Below are positions 34,950-43,806 of a stretch of DNA of 64,000 bases, one piece after another. Below the pieces are notes generated by a model. That model made no database searches, was not told the DNA's origin, and saw nothing but the letters and a program-made list of their open reading frames with translations. A program made the position numbers and the translations under genes. Numbering within the stretch: the stretch's first letter is position 1; the number at the start of each line of letters is the position of its first letter. The stretch comes from Christensenella sp034926635 (lineage in GTDB: Bacteria; Bacillota; Clostridia; Christensenellales; Christensenellaceae): the NCBI GenBank assembly GCA_034926635.1, contig JAYFQX010000008.1, forward strand, positions 47,318 to 111,317. Direction: 5' to 3'.

Positions 34950-37166
34950 ATGGCAAAAGCGCAGGAGACCGCCGTAAAAGAGACCAAGACGGACGGGAAA
35001 GCCGCTCCTAAAAAGAAGGCGGCAGCAAAAAAGGCTACGACAAAAACAGCAAAAGCTGCAAAGGGCGCAGCTTCAAATAAAAATTTGGTCATTGTGGAAT
35101 CACCCGCGAAAGCAAAAACAATTGAAAAGTTTTTGGGAAGGAATTATACGGTGCGTGCATCTAACGGGCATCTGCGGGATTTGCCGAAAAGTACGATAGG
35201 CGTGGATGTAGAGAATAACTTTGAGCCACAATATACGACAATCCGTGGTAAGGCGCAGCTGATTAAAGGCTTGAAGGACGAAGCAAAAAAATCGAAGACC
35301 GTTTATCTTGCGACTGACCCGGATAGGGAAGGCGAGGCAATTTCTTGGCATATTGCCAACATGCTAGGCATCAGTCTGGATGACGTTTGCAGAATTGAAT
35401 TTAACGAAATTACAAAAGACGCGGTAACCAATGCAATCAAGCAGCCGCGTAAGATCGATATGGACAGGGTGGATGCCCAGCAGGCAAGGCGTGTGCTGGA
35501 TCGCCTGGTCGGTTACAAATTGAGTCCGCTTTTGTGGAAAAAGGTGAAGAAGGGCTTATCCGCGGGACGCGTACAGAGCGTTGCGGTGAAGGTGATTGTC
35601 GACAGGGAGAACGAGATCCGGAATTTTAAGCCGGAAGAGTTTTGGACGATCGGTGCGCGGCTTCAAAAAGACGGGCAGGAGTTTGAGGCGCGTTATTATG
35701 GCGCCGGCGGTAAAAAGGCAAAGCTTGAGAAGCAGGAAGACGCACAAGCCGTGCTTGATGCCGTGTCCGGCGCTGATTTTATCGTTCAAAAAGTAAACAG
35801 CGGAACGCGTAAAAAAAGTGCACTGCCGCCGTTCACAACAAGCTATTTGCAGCAGGCTGCCGCAGGAAAACTTGGGTTTACCGCTAAAAAAACCATGATG
35901 TTGGCGCAAATGCTGTATGAAGGCGTGCCGCTTGCAGATGGGAACACAACAGGGCTTATTACGTATATGAGGACGGACTCAACGCGCGTTTCCCATGAAG
36001 CGCAGGATGCCGCTCTTTCTTATATCCGTGAAAAATATGGCAATGATTATGCACCGGAAAAACCGAACGCATACCGCGGACGGAAAAATGCGCAGGATGC
36101 GCATGAAGCAATCAGACCTACTTATATCAGCAATACGCCGGACAGCATCAAGCAATTTTTGACGAATGATCAGTATAAGCTATATAAATTAATTTATACA
36201 CGCTTTCTGGCAAGCCAGATGACGCCCTCGCTGTTTGAAACGCTCAGCTATGATATTGACGCCAACGGGCAGACATTTAAAGCGAGCGGCTCCCGTATCT
36301 TGTTTAAAGGGCACTTGGCGGTTTATGATTCCAAAACGGACGATGACGATCAGAAGATGTTGCCCAAGGCGCAGCAGGGAGATAAGCTGGAATGCCTTGC
36401 AGTGACGCCGAAGCAGAATTTTACGCAGCCTCCCGCCAGATATACGGAAGCTTCGTTGATTAAGTTTTTAGAAGAGCGTGGAATTGGGCGTCCGAGTACG
36501 TACGCACCAATTATCTCTACAATTCAGGATAGGGCATATGTGCACAAAGAAGCAAAATCCTTTGTTCCTACAGAATTGGGCGAAATCGTAACGGATTTGA
36601 TGGCGAAGAATTTCGCAGACATCGTAGATATTACATTTACCGCGGATATGGAAGAAAAGCTGGATGATGTGGAGCAGGACGGTGCGGACTGGAAAGGCGT
36701 GATCCGCGATTTCTATGGTCCGTTTGAAAAAGATCTTGAACTGGGCGAAAAAAATATCGAGCGTGTAAAATTACCCGAGAAGGTATCGGATGTAATTTGT
36801 GAAAAATGCGGCGCAAACATGGTATATAAAACCGGAAGGTTCGGCGAATTCCTTGCATGCCCGAATTACCCGGAATGCAAGAACACAAAACCGATAGTAA
36901 AGAAGCTGGATGTGGCATGTCCGAAATGCGGCGGTACTGTTGTCATCAAGCGCGCGGGAAAATCGGGAAAGAGTTTTTACGGATGCGAGAATTATCCTGA
37001 GTGCGATTTTGTATCGTGGGATAAACCGCTCAACGAAAAGTGCCCGGAATGCGGCGCATATATGGTAGAATCAAAGTATAAATACGGAAAGGCGTATAAA
37101 AAGTGCTCCAACCCGGAGTGCAAAACAAACGTTAAGAAAAAGACGGATGCAAAAAAAGAAGATTAA
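34950..37166 (+). CDS. topA: DNA topoisomerase I with Lys/Ala-rich N-terminal tail
   Basis: Type IA enzyme that relaxes negative supercoils. The 738-residue protein has the Toprim domain starting NLVIVESPAKAKTIEKFLG (residue 45) with ATDPDREGEAISWH near 130, the catalytic tyrosine in GLITYMRTDSTRVS near 335, and three C-terminal four-Cys zinc modules (CEKCGAN, CPKCGGT, CPECGAY, each closing with ..C-x5-C). The first 44 residues are an added basic low-complexity tail (PKKKAAAKKATTKTAKAAKG), not part of the standard core. ATG 34950 follows TTTGGAGGAACAGG. A TATAAT lies at 34918 without a well-spaced -35 box. It overlaps trmFO by 20 nt. Confidence 0.96.
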   Translation: MAKAQETAVKETKTDGKAAPKKKAAAKKATTKTAKAAKGAASNKNLVIVESPAKAKTIEKFLGRNYTVRASNGHLRDLPKSTIGVDVENNFEPQYTTIRGKAQLIKGLKDEAKKSKTVYLATDPDREGEAISWHIANMLGISLDDVCRIEFNEITKDAVTNAIKQPRKIDMDRVDAQQARRVLDRLVGYKLSPLLWKKVKKGLSAGRVQSVAVKVIVDRENEIRNFKPEEFWTIGARLQKDGQEFEARYYGAGGKKAKLEKQEDAQAVLDAVSGADFIVQKVNSGTRKKSALPPFTTSYLQQAAAGKLGFTAKKTMMLAQMLYEGVPLADGNTTGLITYMRTDSTRVSHEAQDAALSYIREKYGNDYAPEKPNAYRGRKNAQDAHEAIRPTYISNTPDSIKQFLTNDQYKLYKLIYTRFLASQMTPSLFETLSYDIDANGQTFKASGSRILFKGHLAVYDSKTDDDDQKMLPKAQQGDKLECLAVTPKQNFTQPPARYTEASLIKFLEERGIGRPSTYAPIISTIQDRAYVHKEAKSFVPTELGEIVTDLMAKNFADIVDITFTADMEEKLDDVEQDGADWKGVIRDFYGPFEKDLELGEKNIERVKLPEKVSDVICEKCGANMVYKTGRFGEFLACPNYPECKNTKPIVKKLDVACPKCGGTVVIKRAGKSGKSFYGCENYPECDFVSWDKPLNEKCPECGAYMVESKYKYGKAYKKCSNPECKTNVKKKTDAKKED

Positions 37167-38463
37167 TATTATTGGGGCAGGGCTTGCAGGCTGCGAATGC
37201 GCTTACCAATTAGCGAAGCGGGGCTTTTTGGTGACGCTTTATGAGATGAAGCCGCATAAAAAATCACCTGCACATACAATGGATGGTTTTGCAGAGCTGG
37301 TATGCAGCAATTCATTCCGTTCTGACAGGATATGTAACGCGGTGGGATTGCTCAAACAGGAAATGCGGCTGCTGGACAGCCTGATTATGAAGGTAGCAGA
37401 TGCAAGCAGCGTAGCCGCAGGCGGTGCGCTTGCGGTAGATCGAAACCATTTTTCGGAAATGGTAACGGAAATTGTTTGTTCTCATCCGGGGATCACTGTG
37501 ATTTCCGAAGAGATAGCAGACTTATCTGTTTTTCATGACGAAATTGTGATTGTTGCAACAGGTCCGCTTACTTCTGAGGCGCTTTTTGAGGATTTAAAAC
37601 GTATTACCGGAGAAGAATATCTGCATTTTTTCGATGCTGCCGCGCCTATTGTATCTGTACAGAGCATTGATATGGAGCATGCTTTTTTTGCTTCACGGTA
37701 TGAACGGGGAAACGATTATATTAATTGCCCGATGACGCGGGACGAATATGAAGCGTTTTATACCGAGCTTATCGGCGCACAGTGCGCGCAGCTTCATGAT
37801 TTTGAAGATAACAGCGTTTTTGAAGGCTGTATGCCGGTAGAAACTATGGCACGACGCGGACATGATACTCTGTTGTTCGGGCCCTTGAAGCCGAAAGGAC
37901 TTACCGACCCGAAGACCGGAAGGGAACCTTTTGCGGTAGTTCAGCTCCGCAGGGAGGATGAGTCAGGCAGCATGTTTAATTTGGTTGGCTTTCAAACACA
38001 CCTGAAGTTTGGTGAACAAAAAAGGGTGTTTGGGCTAATCCCGGCGCTGAGAGATGCAGAATACTTGCGGTATGGCGTCATGCATCGAAACACCTTTCTC
38101 AATTCTCCGAAGCTTCTTGACCGGTATTACCGCCTAAAAGCAAATACGGATATTCGTTTTGCAGGGCAGATCACGGGAGTGGAAGGCTATATTGAAAGCG
38201 CATCCAGCGGACTTTTGTGTGGACTTTTTACAGCGCTGGAATTAATGGAAAAAGAATTACCTGATTTTGGCGATGATACGGCTTGCGGAGCCCTGTGCGC
38301 ACACATTTCCGGAGCGCAGACGTCAAATTTTCAGCCGATGAATGTCAATTTTGGGATTATGCGCCCACTTGGAGAACGGATCAGGAAGAAAGAAGAAAAA
38401 AATACAAAAATTGCGCAAAGAGCGCTTGATCGGGTTAAGAATATATTTGAAGCCTGTGAATGA
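37147..38463 (+). CDS. trmFO: Methylenetetrahydrofolate--tRNA-(uracil-5-)-methyltransferase TrmFO
   Basis: FAD- and folate-dependent enzyme that makes T54 in the tRNA T-loop, the Gram-positive alternative to TrmA. The 438-residue protein has the FAD-binding GAGLAGCECAYQLAKRG at the start, LVCSNSFRSD near 56, INCPMTRDEYEAFY near 195, and the C-terminal MNVNFGIMRPL near 398. ATG 37147 is the only reasonable start and overlaps topA by 20 nt; its ribosome site is weak, so translation probably depends on topA. The order topA-trmFO-hslV-hslU is standard in Firmicutes. Confidence 0.96.
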   Translation: MQKKKINIIGAGLAGCECAYQLAKRGFLVTLYEMKPHKKSPAHTMDGFAELVCSNSFRSDRICNAVGLLKQEMRLLDSLIMKVADASSVAAGGALAVDRNHFSEMVTEIVCSHPGITVISEEIADLSVFHDEIVIVATGPLTSEALFEDLKRITGEEYLHFFDAAAPIVSVQSIDMEHAFFASRYERGNDYINCPMTRDEYEAFYTELIGAQCAQLHDFEDNSVFEGCMPVETMARRGHDTLLFGPLKPKGLTDPKTGREPFAVVQLRREDESGSMFNLVGFQTHLKFGEQKRVFGLIPALRDAEYLRYGVMHRNTFLNSPKLLDRYYRLKANTDIRFAGQITGVEGYIESASSGLLCGLFTALELMEKELPDFGDDTACGALCAHISGAQTSNFQPMNVNFGIMRPLGERIRKKEEKNTKIAQRALDRVKNIFEACE

Positions 38464-38480
38464 ATACGGAGGATATAGCT

Positions 38481-39020
38481 TTGAAAGCAACGATGAAAGG
38501 AACGACCATTTTAGCGGTCAAAAAGGATGGAGAATGTGCGATCGCCGGTGACGGACAGGTTACGCTTGGCGAAAGTGTTATTATGAAAAAAGGCGCTACA
38601 AAAGTGCGCCGCATTTATGGAGACAAAGTGGTGATTGGGTTTGCGGGGAGTGTTGCGGATGCATTTGCGCTTTCTGAAAAATTTGAGGCAAAACTGGAGG
38701 AGTACGGCGGCAGCTTGCAACGTAGCGCGGTAGAGCTTGCGCAGGAATGGCGGGGCGATAAGGCAATGCGTCAGCTTGAGGCAATGCTGATTGCCGCAGA
38801 TAAGGAAAATCTATTGATTATCTCTGGAACGGGAGAAGTGATTGAACCTGACGACGGTGTTTGTGCGATCGGTTCAGGCGGGACATATGCTCTGGCGGCG
38901 GCACGGGCACTTGTTCAAAATACGGATATGGCTGCCAAGGAAATTGCATATAAAGGGCTTAAAATTGCAAGTGAAATATGCGTATATACAAACGACAATA
39001 TCACGGTAGAAGAAGTGTAG
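38481..39020 (+). CDS. hslV: ATP-dependent protease peptidase subunit HslV
   Basis: Proteasome-like dodecameric peptidase that works with HslU. The sequence has the mature N-terminus TTILAVKKDGECAIAGDGQVTLGES, with the catalytic Thr at residue 8 from this start, and GSGGTYALAAARAL and CVYTNDN near the end. I favour TTG 38481 because CGGAGGA lies 8 nt upstream, giving a 7-residue propeptide MKATMKG and 179 residues. The ATG at 38460 (186 residues) overlaps the trmFO stop and has no ribosome site; ATG 38493 is also possible. Function is unaffected since the propeptide is removed. Confidence 0.94.
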   Translation: MKATMKGTTILAVKKDGECAIAGDGQVTLGESVIMKKGATKVRRIYGDKVVIGFAGSVADAFALSEKFEAKLEEYGGSLQRSAVELAQEWRGDKAMRQLEAMLIAADKENLLIISGTGEVIEPDDGVCAIGSGGTYALAAARALVQNTDMAAKEIAYKGLKIASEICVYTNDNITVEEV

Positions 39021-39029
39021 GTGGAAGAA

Positions 39030-40412
39030 ATGGCATATTTAACACCAAAAGAAATTGTATCGGAACTGGATAAATATATTATCGGTCAGGATAAGGCAAA
39101 ACGCGCTGTAGCGATTGCACTGCGGAATCGTTACCGTAGAAGCATGCTTGATGAAGAAATGCGCGAAGAGATTACGCCAAAAAATATTATTATGATGGGT
39201 CCCACCGGCGTAGGCAAGACAGAGATTGCCAGAAGGCTTTCCAAATTGATGGATGCGCCATTTGTGAAGGTGGAGGCGACGAAATTTACAGAAGTCGGTT
39301 ATGTGGGACGCGATGTGGAATCCATGATTCGTGATTTGGTAGAAGCGTCTATCCGTATGGTAAAGCAACAGCGTATGGAAACCGTACAGGGACGCGCACA
39401 GCAAAATGCAGAAGATAGGTTGGTGGATATTCTGGTACCGAATAAACACGCGCACCAGTCAAATCCAAACCCGTTCGGCGCTTTGTTTGGCGCACCGCAG
39501 GTAGAGGCGCCGTCCACAGAATCTGAAGAAGAACATCAGAAAAGAATGTCGCGGCGCGATGAAATTCGCACGAATCTGAAAAAGGGCGTCCTTGATCACC
39601 TGATGATTGAAATTGAGGTGGAGGTAACGCCGAGCATGGGAATGGAAATTCCCGGGATGGGCGGCGAAAGCATGGGGGATCTCCTTTCGGGGATCATGCC
39701 TACTAAAACAAAAAAACGTAAGGTGAGTGTGGCTGAAGCACGTAAAATCTTAGAGCAGGAAGAAGCGGAAAAGCTGATCGATATGGATGAGGTCACGCAG
39801 ACTGCTGTAGAACGCGCGGAACAAAACGGAATTATCTTTTTGGATGAGATCGATAAAGTAGCTGGAAAAAGCATGGGAAACGGTCCGGACATCTCAAGGG
39901 AAGGTGTACAAAGGGATATTCTCCCTATTGTGGAGGGCAGTACAGTTGTCACCAAGTACGGTCCGGTGAAAACAGATCATATGCTGTTTATTGCGGCAGG
40001 TGCGTTTCATGTTGCAAAAATATCGGATTTGATCCCGGAATTGCAGGGACGTTTTCCAATCAAGGTGGAACTGGAAAACCTGACGAAGGTTGAATTCGAG
40101 AAGATTCTATCACAACCAAAAAACGCGATCACCAAGCAATATGAGGCGCTGCTTCGTGCAGATGGCGTGAAACTCACGTTTACACCACAGGCGCTGCATA
40201 AGATCGCTGAGTTTGCGCAAATTGTCAACGAAAGCACAGAGAACATCGGTGCGCGCAGGCTGCATACCATTATGGAAAACCTACTGGAAGATATTTCGTT
40301 TAATGCAAACGGAATTGAGCCGCCGGTAGAAGTGGTGATCGACGAAAACTATGTGATAGAACATTTAAAGAATGAAGAACAGTATCAGAATTTACAAAAA
40401 TTTATCTTGTAA
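39030..40412 (+). CDS. hslU: ATP-dependent protease ATPase subunit HslU
   Basis: AAA+ unfoldase that feeds substrates to HslV. The protein (460 residues from ATG 39030) has Walker A GPTGVGKTEIARRL near residue 57, the pore motif GYVGRDVES near 88, the I domain with an acidic/Gln-rich insertion (about 110-230), Walker B GIIFLDEIDKV near 270, and sensor 2 NIGARRLHT near 410. The GTG at 39021 adds three residues (MEE); AGGTGG just before the ATG makes 39030 the better start. It lies 9 nt after hslV. Confidence 0.95.
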   Translation: MAYLTPKEIVSELDKYIIGQDKAKRAVAIALRNRYRRSMLDEEMREEITPKNIIMMGPTGVGKTEIARRLSKLMDAPFVKVEATKFTEVGYVGRDVESMIRDLVEASIRMVKQQRMETVQGRAQQNAEDRLVDILVPNKHAHQSNPNPFGALFGAPQVEAPSTESEEEHQKRMSRRDEIRTNLKKGVLDHLMIEIEVEVTPSMGMEIPGMGGESMGDLLSGIMPTKTKKRKVSVAEARKILEQEEAEKLIDMDEVTQTAVERAEQNGIIFLDEIDKVAGKSMGNGPDISREGVQRDILPIVEGSTVVTKYGPVKTDHMLFIAAGAFHVAKISDLIPELQGRFPIKVELENLTKVEFEKILSQPKNAITKQYEALLRADGVKLTFTPQALHKIAEFAQIVNESTENIGARRLHTIMENLLEDISFNANGIEPPVEVVIDENYVIEHLKNEEQYQNLQKFIL

Positions 40413-40458
40413 ATATTGTTTTTGAGAAAAATATGGAAGTATAGGGTGTTTAAGATAT

Positions 40459-42192
40459 ATGAGTAACAATCGAAATCAGGAAGTCGTGGCGGAGAAAAGC
40501 CGCCCACAAAGACAAAATAGAAAGAAAAAAACCACGCCGGTTCCTTCTGTTAAGATTATTCCTTTAGGAGGGATCGGAGAAATTGGTAAAAATATGACGG
40601 TCATTGAATATGGCGATGATATCATCGTTGTAGACGCAGGCATGATGTTTCCACGGGAAGAAATGCTGGGCGTGGATTACGTCATTGCGGATACGACCTA
40701 TCTGGAGAAAAATATTTCACGGGTAAAGGGGATCTTCTTTACACACGGTCACGAAGACCACATTGGCGGTGTTCCATACATTGCACCGAAAATTAAGGTT
40801 CCATTTTATGGATCGACGCTTACGATGGCATTGATCGATGCCAAATTGACAGAACATCCGGGTGTAAAGCCCGAAATCAATATCGTGAAAGCCGGAGATA
40901 AAATCAAGGCCGGTGTTTTCACAGTTGAATATGTCCATGTCAGCCATTCAATTGACGACGCGATGGCGCTTGCCATTACCACGCCGATCGGTACGATTGT
41001 ACACACAGGTGATTTTAAGATCGATTTAACGCCTGCGTGCGGCGAGGCAATGGAGCTGAGCAAATTTGCGGAGTTAGGGAAAAAGGGTGTGCTTGCGTTG
41101 ATGTCAGACAGCACGAATGCAGAACGCAAAGGGTTTACGATGTCAGAAAGCCAGGTAGGAGAGACATTTGTGAACTATTTCCGGCAAGCAAAGGGCAGGA
41201 TTATCGTAGCCTCTTTTGCTTCCAATGTGCACCGCATCCAGCAGGTCATTGACGTTGCGAGGATCTTCAACCGGAAGATCTGTCTTTCGGGACGCAGTAT
41301 GATCAAGATCGTTAATGTGACACGCGAGCTTGGCTATTTAAACGCCGATGACGATATGTTCATAACATTTGACGATTTGAAGAAAATGCGGGATAATCAA
41401 GTAGTAATCCTAACGACGGGCAGTCAGGGCGAAACAATGTCCGGGCTGGTGCGTATGGCAATGGGACAGCATGCCAAGATCAATATCAAGGAGGGCGATC
41501 TGGTTATTATTTCCGCTTCGCCAATCCCGGGGAATGAACGGTATGTATCCGATGTCATTAACATGCTATACCGAAAAGGCGCTAGCGTAATCAACGATGC
41601 GGTGGATATGGTACACGTATCGGGACATGCTTGCGAGGAAGAATTAAAGCTGATGCTGTCACTTGTAAAGCCAAAGTATTTTATCCCGGTGCATGGGGAA
41701 TACCGCCATCTTTATAAGCATGCGACGCTTGCAGAAAAAATGGGGATTAAAAAGAAAAATATTTTCATCCCGGAAATTGGTTCTGTGATAGAGCTCAATA
41801 AGCGTATGGGGATGCAGAAGGACACCGTGCAGTCGGGCAGCGTCTTGATCGATGGTTTGGGCGTGGGAGACGTCGGCAATGTAGTGCTGCGCGACCGCAA
41901 ACAGCTTTCGTCAGACGGTCTGTTTATCGTAGTCGTTACGATTTCCAGCGAAACGGGAGAATTGATTTCTTCGCCTGATATTGTATCGCGCGGCTTTGTT
42001 TATATGAAAGAATCAGAGGATCTACTGGAACAATCGCGCAATATTGTAACGGATATCGTGGAAATGTGCAAAAGAAACGGCACAAGCGACTGGACGACAC
42101 TGAAAAACTTTATTAAGAAAGACGTATCGAATTATTTATACGATATGACGCAACGTAACCCAATGATTCTACCTATAATTATCGAGGTATAA
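40459..42192 (+). CDS. rnj: Ribonuclease J
   Basis: 5'-3' exoribonuclease and endonuclease of mRNA decay and rRNA maturation. The 577-residue protein has a basic N-terminal extension (about 30 residues, RPQRQNRKKKTT), then the metallo-beta-lactamase core with FTHGHEDHIGG near 96, VSHSIDDAMA near 160 and HTGDFKID near 182, the beta-CASP domain with LTTGSQGE near 320 and VHVSGHACEEE near 387, and a C-terminal domain. One copy is seen here; many Firmicutes have two. It is 46 nt after hslU and 12 nt before the YlbF-family gene. Confidence 0.95.
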   Translation: MSNNRNQEVVAEKSRPQRQNRKKKTTPVPSVKIIPLGGIGEIGKNMTVIEYGDDIIVVDAGMMFPREEMLGVDYVIADTTYLEKNISRVKGIFFTHGHEDHIGGVPYIAPKIKVPFYGSTLTMALIDAKLTEHPGVKPEINIVKAGDKIKAGVFTVEYVHVSHSIDDAMALAITTPIGTIVHTGDFKIDLTPACGEAMELSKFAELGKKGVLALMSDSTNAERKGFTMSESQVGETFVNYFRQAKGRIIVASFASNVHRIQQVIDVARIFNRKICLSGRSMIKIVNVTRELGYLNADDDMFITFDDLKKMRDNQVVILTTGSQGETMSGLVRMAMGQHAKINIKEGDLVIISASPIPGNERYVSDVINMLYRKGASVINDAVDMVHVSGHACEEELKLMLSLVKPKYFIPVHGEYRHLYKHATLAEKMGIKKKNIFIPEIGSVIELNKRMGMQKDTVQSGSVLIDGLGVGDVGNVVLRDRKQLSSDGLFIVVVTISSETGELISSPDIVSRGFVYMKESEDLLEQSRNIVTDIVEMCKRNGTSDWTTLKNFIKKDVSNYLYDMTQRNPMILPIIIEV

Positions 42193-42204
42193 GGAGAAAA
42201 AGTT

Positions 42205-42558
42205 ATGGTAAACGCATATGATAAGGCAAACGAACTGGCATCCATTATTAAACAGACGGAAGAGTATAAGAATTATCTGAAGATTAAAGACGAAGTTTAT
42301 GCCGACGAAGCCAACAAGAAAATGATTAAAGATTACAAAAAATTGCAATTTGAGGCGCAGGCGGCGTATCTTACGGGGCAGGAACCTTCGGCGGATTTAA
42401 TGGATAAAATTAAAAAAATGGGCGAAGTATTGCAGTTTAACCCCAAAATCACCGAATTTTTTGCAGCAGAATATAAATTTAATTCGTTGGTATCTGACCT
42501 GTATAAAATAATCGGAGAAGCGTGCGATGTTGGCGCAAATATGTTTGACGAAGACTGA
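42205..42558 (+). CDS. YlbF/YmcA family regulator
   Basis: Helical protein of 117 residues of the YlbF/YmcA family. In Bacillus subtilis YlbF, YmcA and YaaT form the Y-complex that acts with RNase Y on mRNA processing and speeds Spo0A activation. Seen here: an amphipathic N-terminal helix (NAYDKANELASIIKQ), a charged YKNYLKIKDEVYADEANKKM stretch, and LQFNPKITEFFAAEYKFNSLVSDLYKII at the end. Its position right after RNase J fits a role in RNA turnover. Which of YlbF or YmcA it matches best cannot be told without alignment. Confidence 0.82.
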   Translation: MVNAYDKANELASIIKQTEEYKNYLKIKDEVYADEANKKMIKDYKKLQFEAQAAYLTGQEPSADLMDKIKKMGEVLQFNPKITEFFAAEYKFNSLVSDLYKIIGEACDVGANMFDED

Positions 42559-42576
42559 TAACGGGAGTCGTGAGTT

Positions 42577-43806
42577 TTGGCAAAGAGATTAAACGATATT
42601 TATTTGAAAGAGGATGGCGGCGAAAATTTTGATAATACGCCGCATATTCCTGGAACAGAATCGAAAAAAAAGAAAAAACCTTCTTCTGGATGGAAGAAAT
42701 TTCGTCCATGGGCAATTTTCCTGATCAGCATCGCGATTGTGATAGGGCTTGTTTATGGTACGTATGATTACATAAAAGGATATTATTTTGATCCTGTCGA
42801 TGTAAACAATTCTGCGCCGGTTGAAATTACGATTGAAAAGGGATCTTCGCTGAACACAATTTCGGAAGTCCTGTACGAAAACGGGTTGATCCAGAATAAA
42901 CAGGTGTTCAAGCTTTATGTTGACTTTTCCGATATGTCGTCAAAACTGAAAGCGGGCACTTATGAACTCAGCAAAAATATGGATTTTGACGATATTATCT
43001 ATGCGCTCCAAAAAGGTCAGGGAACAGCGGCGACGGCGCGCGTGAAGTTTATGGAAGGCGTTAGCGCAACCAATTATGCCAATACGCTTGTAGAAAGCGG
43101 TATCCTTAAGAATACAACGGATTACATGAATATCGTAACCACCGGTGAAGGTTTTGAGGAGTATGATTTTGTACGTGCGGCGATAGACAAAAACAATGCT
43201 TCGGTCGGAAAACGGATTTATTTGTTGGAAGGGTATGTATTCCCGGATACGTATGAGTTTTATACCAATGCTTCGGCAAAAGATGTGATTAAAAAGCAGC
43301 TTGACCGTTTTGAAGAAATTTTTACCGACGAATACCGTGCGCGGGCGGAAGAATTAGGAATGTCGGTTGATGAAGTTGTGACGCTTGCTTCCATTATCGA
43401 AAAAGAAGCAAAGACAGCGGACTTTAAAAAGGTTTCGGCAGTATTCCATAATCGTCTTGACTCTGAGGATATGCGCCTGGATTCCGATGCGACTATCGCT
43501 TATGCGGCGGGGGTGCAGAAACTGGACGTTTCAGAATACCTTGATATGGATTCTCCCTATAATACGAGGCTTTACCGCGGGCTGCCGCCCGGTCCGATTT
43601 GTAACCCGGGAAAAGCGGCAATTGAAGCGGCGCTTTATCCGGATGAAGATTATAACGATTATTATTACTTTACGCTGAAAGATCCGGAAACAGGGGAACT
43701 GGTATTCTCCAAGACGCTGGAAGAGCACAATGCGCAGGTAGAAAAATATCAGCATTTGTATACGCAGGCTGACGAAAAAGCAGCGGAGGCAGCTGCAAAT
43801 GAATAA
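42577..43806 (+). CDS. mltG: Endolytic murein transglycosylase MltG (YceG-like)
   Basis: Membrane-anchored lytic transglycosylase that cuts nascent glycan strands near the membrane and limits chain growth. The 409-residue protein has a cytoplasmic N-terminus (about 45 residues), one membrane segment (AIFLISIAIVIGLVYGTYDYI), a LysM-like part and the YceG domain with the catalytic Glu in ASIIEKEAKTADFKKVS near 274, LDSDATIAYAAG near 305 and GLPPGPICNPGKAAIEA near 340. Start TTG 42577 with GGGAG 9 nt before it. It overlaps the following U32 gene by 8 nt. Confidence 0.94.
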   Translation: MAKRLNDIYLKEDGGENFDNTPHIPGTESKKKKKPSSGWKKFRPWAIFLISIAIVIGLVYGTYDYIKGYYFDPVDVNNSAPVEITIEKGSSLNTISEVLYENGLIQNKQVFKLYVDFSDMSSKLKAGTYELSKNMDFDDIIYALQKGQGTAATARVKFMEGVSATNYANTLVESGILKNTTDYMNIVTTGEGFEEYDFVRAAIDKNNASVGKRIYLLEGYVFPDTYEFYTNASAKDVIKKQLDRFEEIFTDEYRARAEELGMSVDEVVTLASIIEKEAKTADFKKVSAVFHNRLDSEDMRLDSDATIAYAAGVQKLDVSEYLDMDSPYNTRLYRGLPPGPICNPGKAAIEAALYPDEDYNDYYYFTLKDPETGELVFSKTLEEHNAQVEKYQHLYTQADEKAAEAAANE

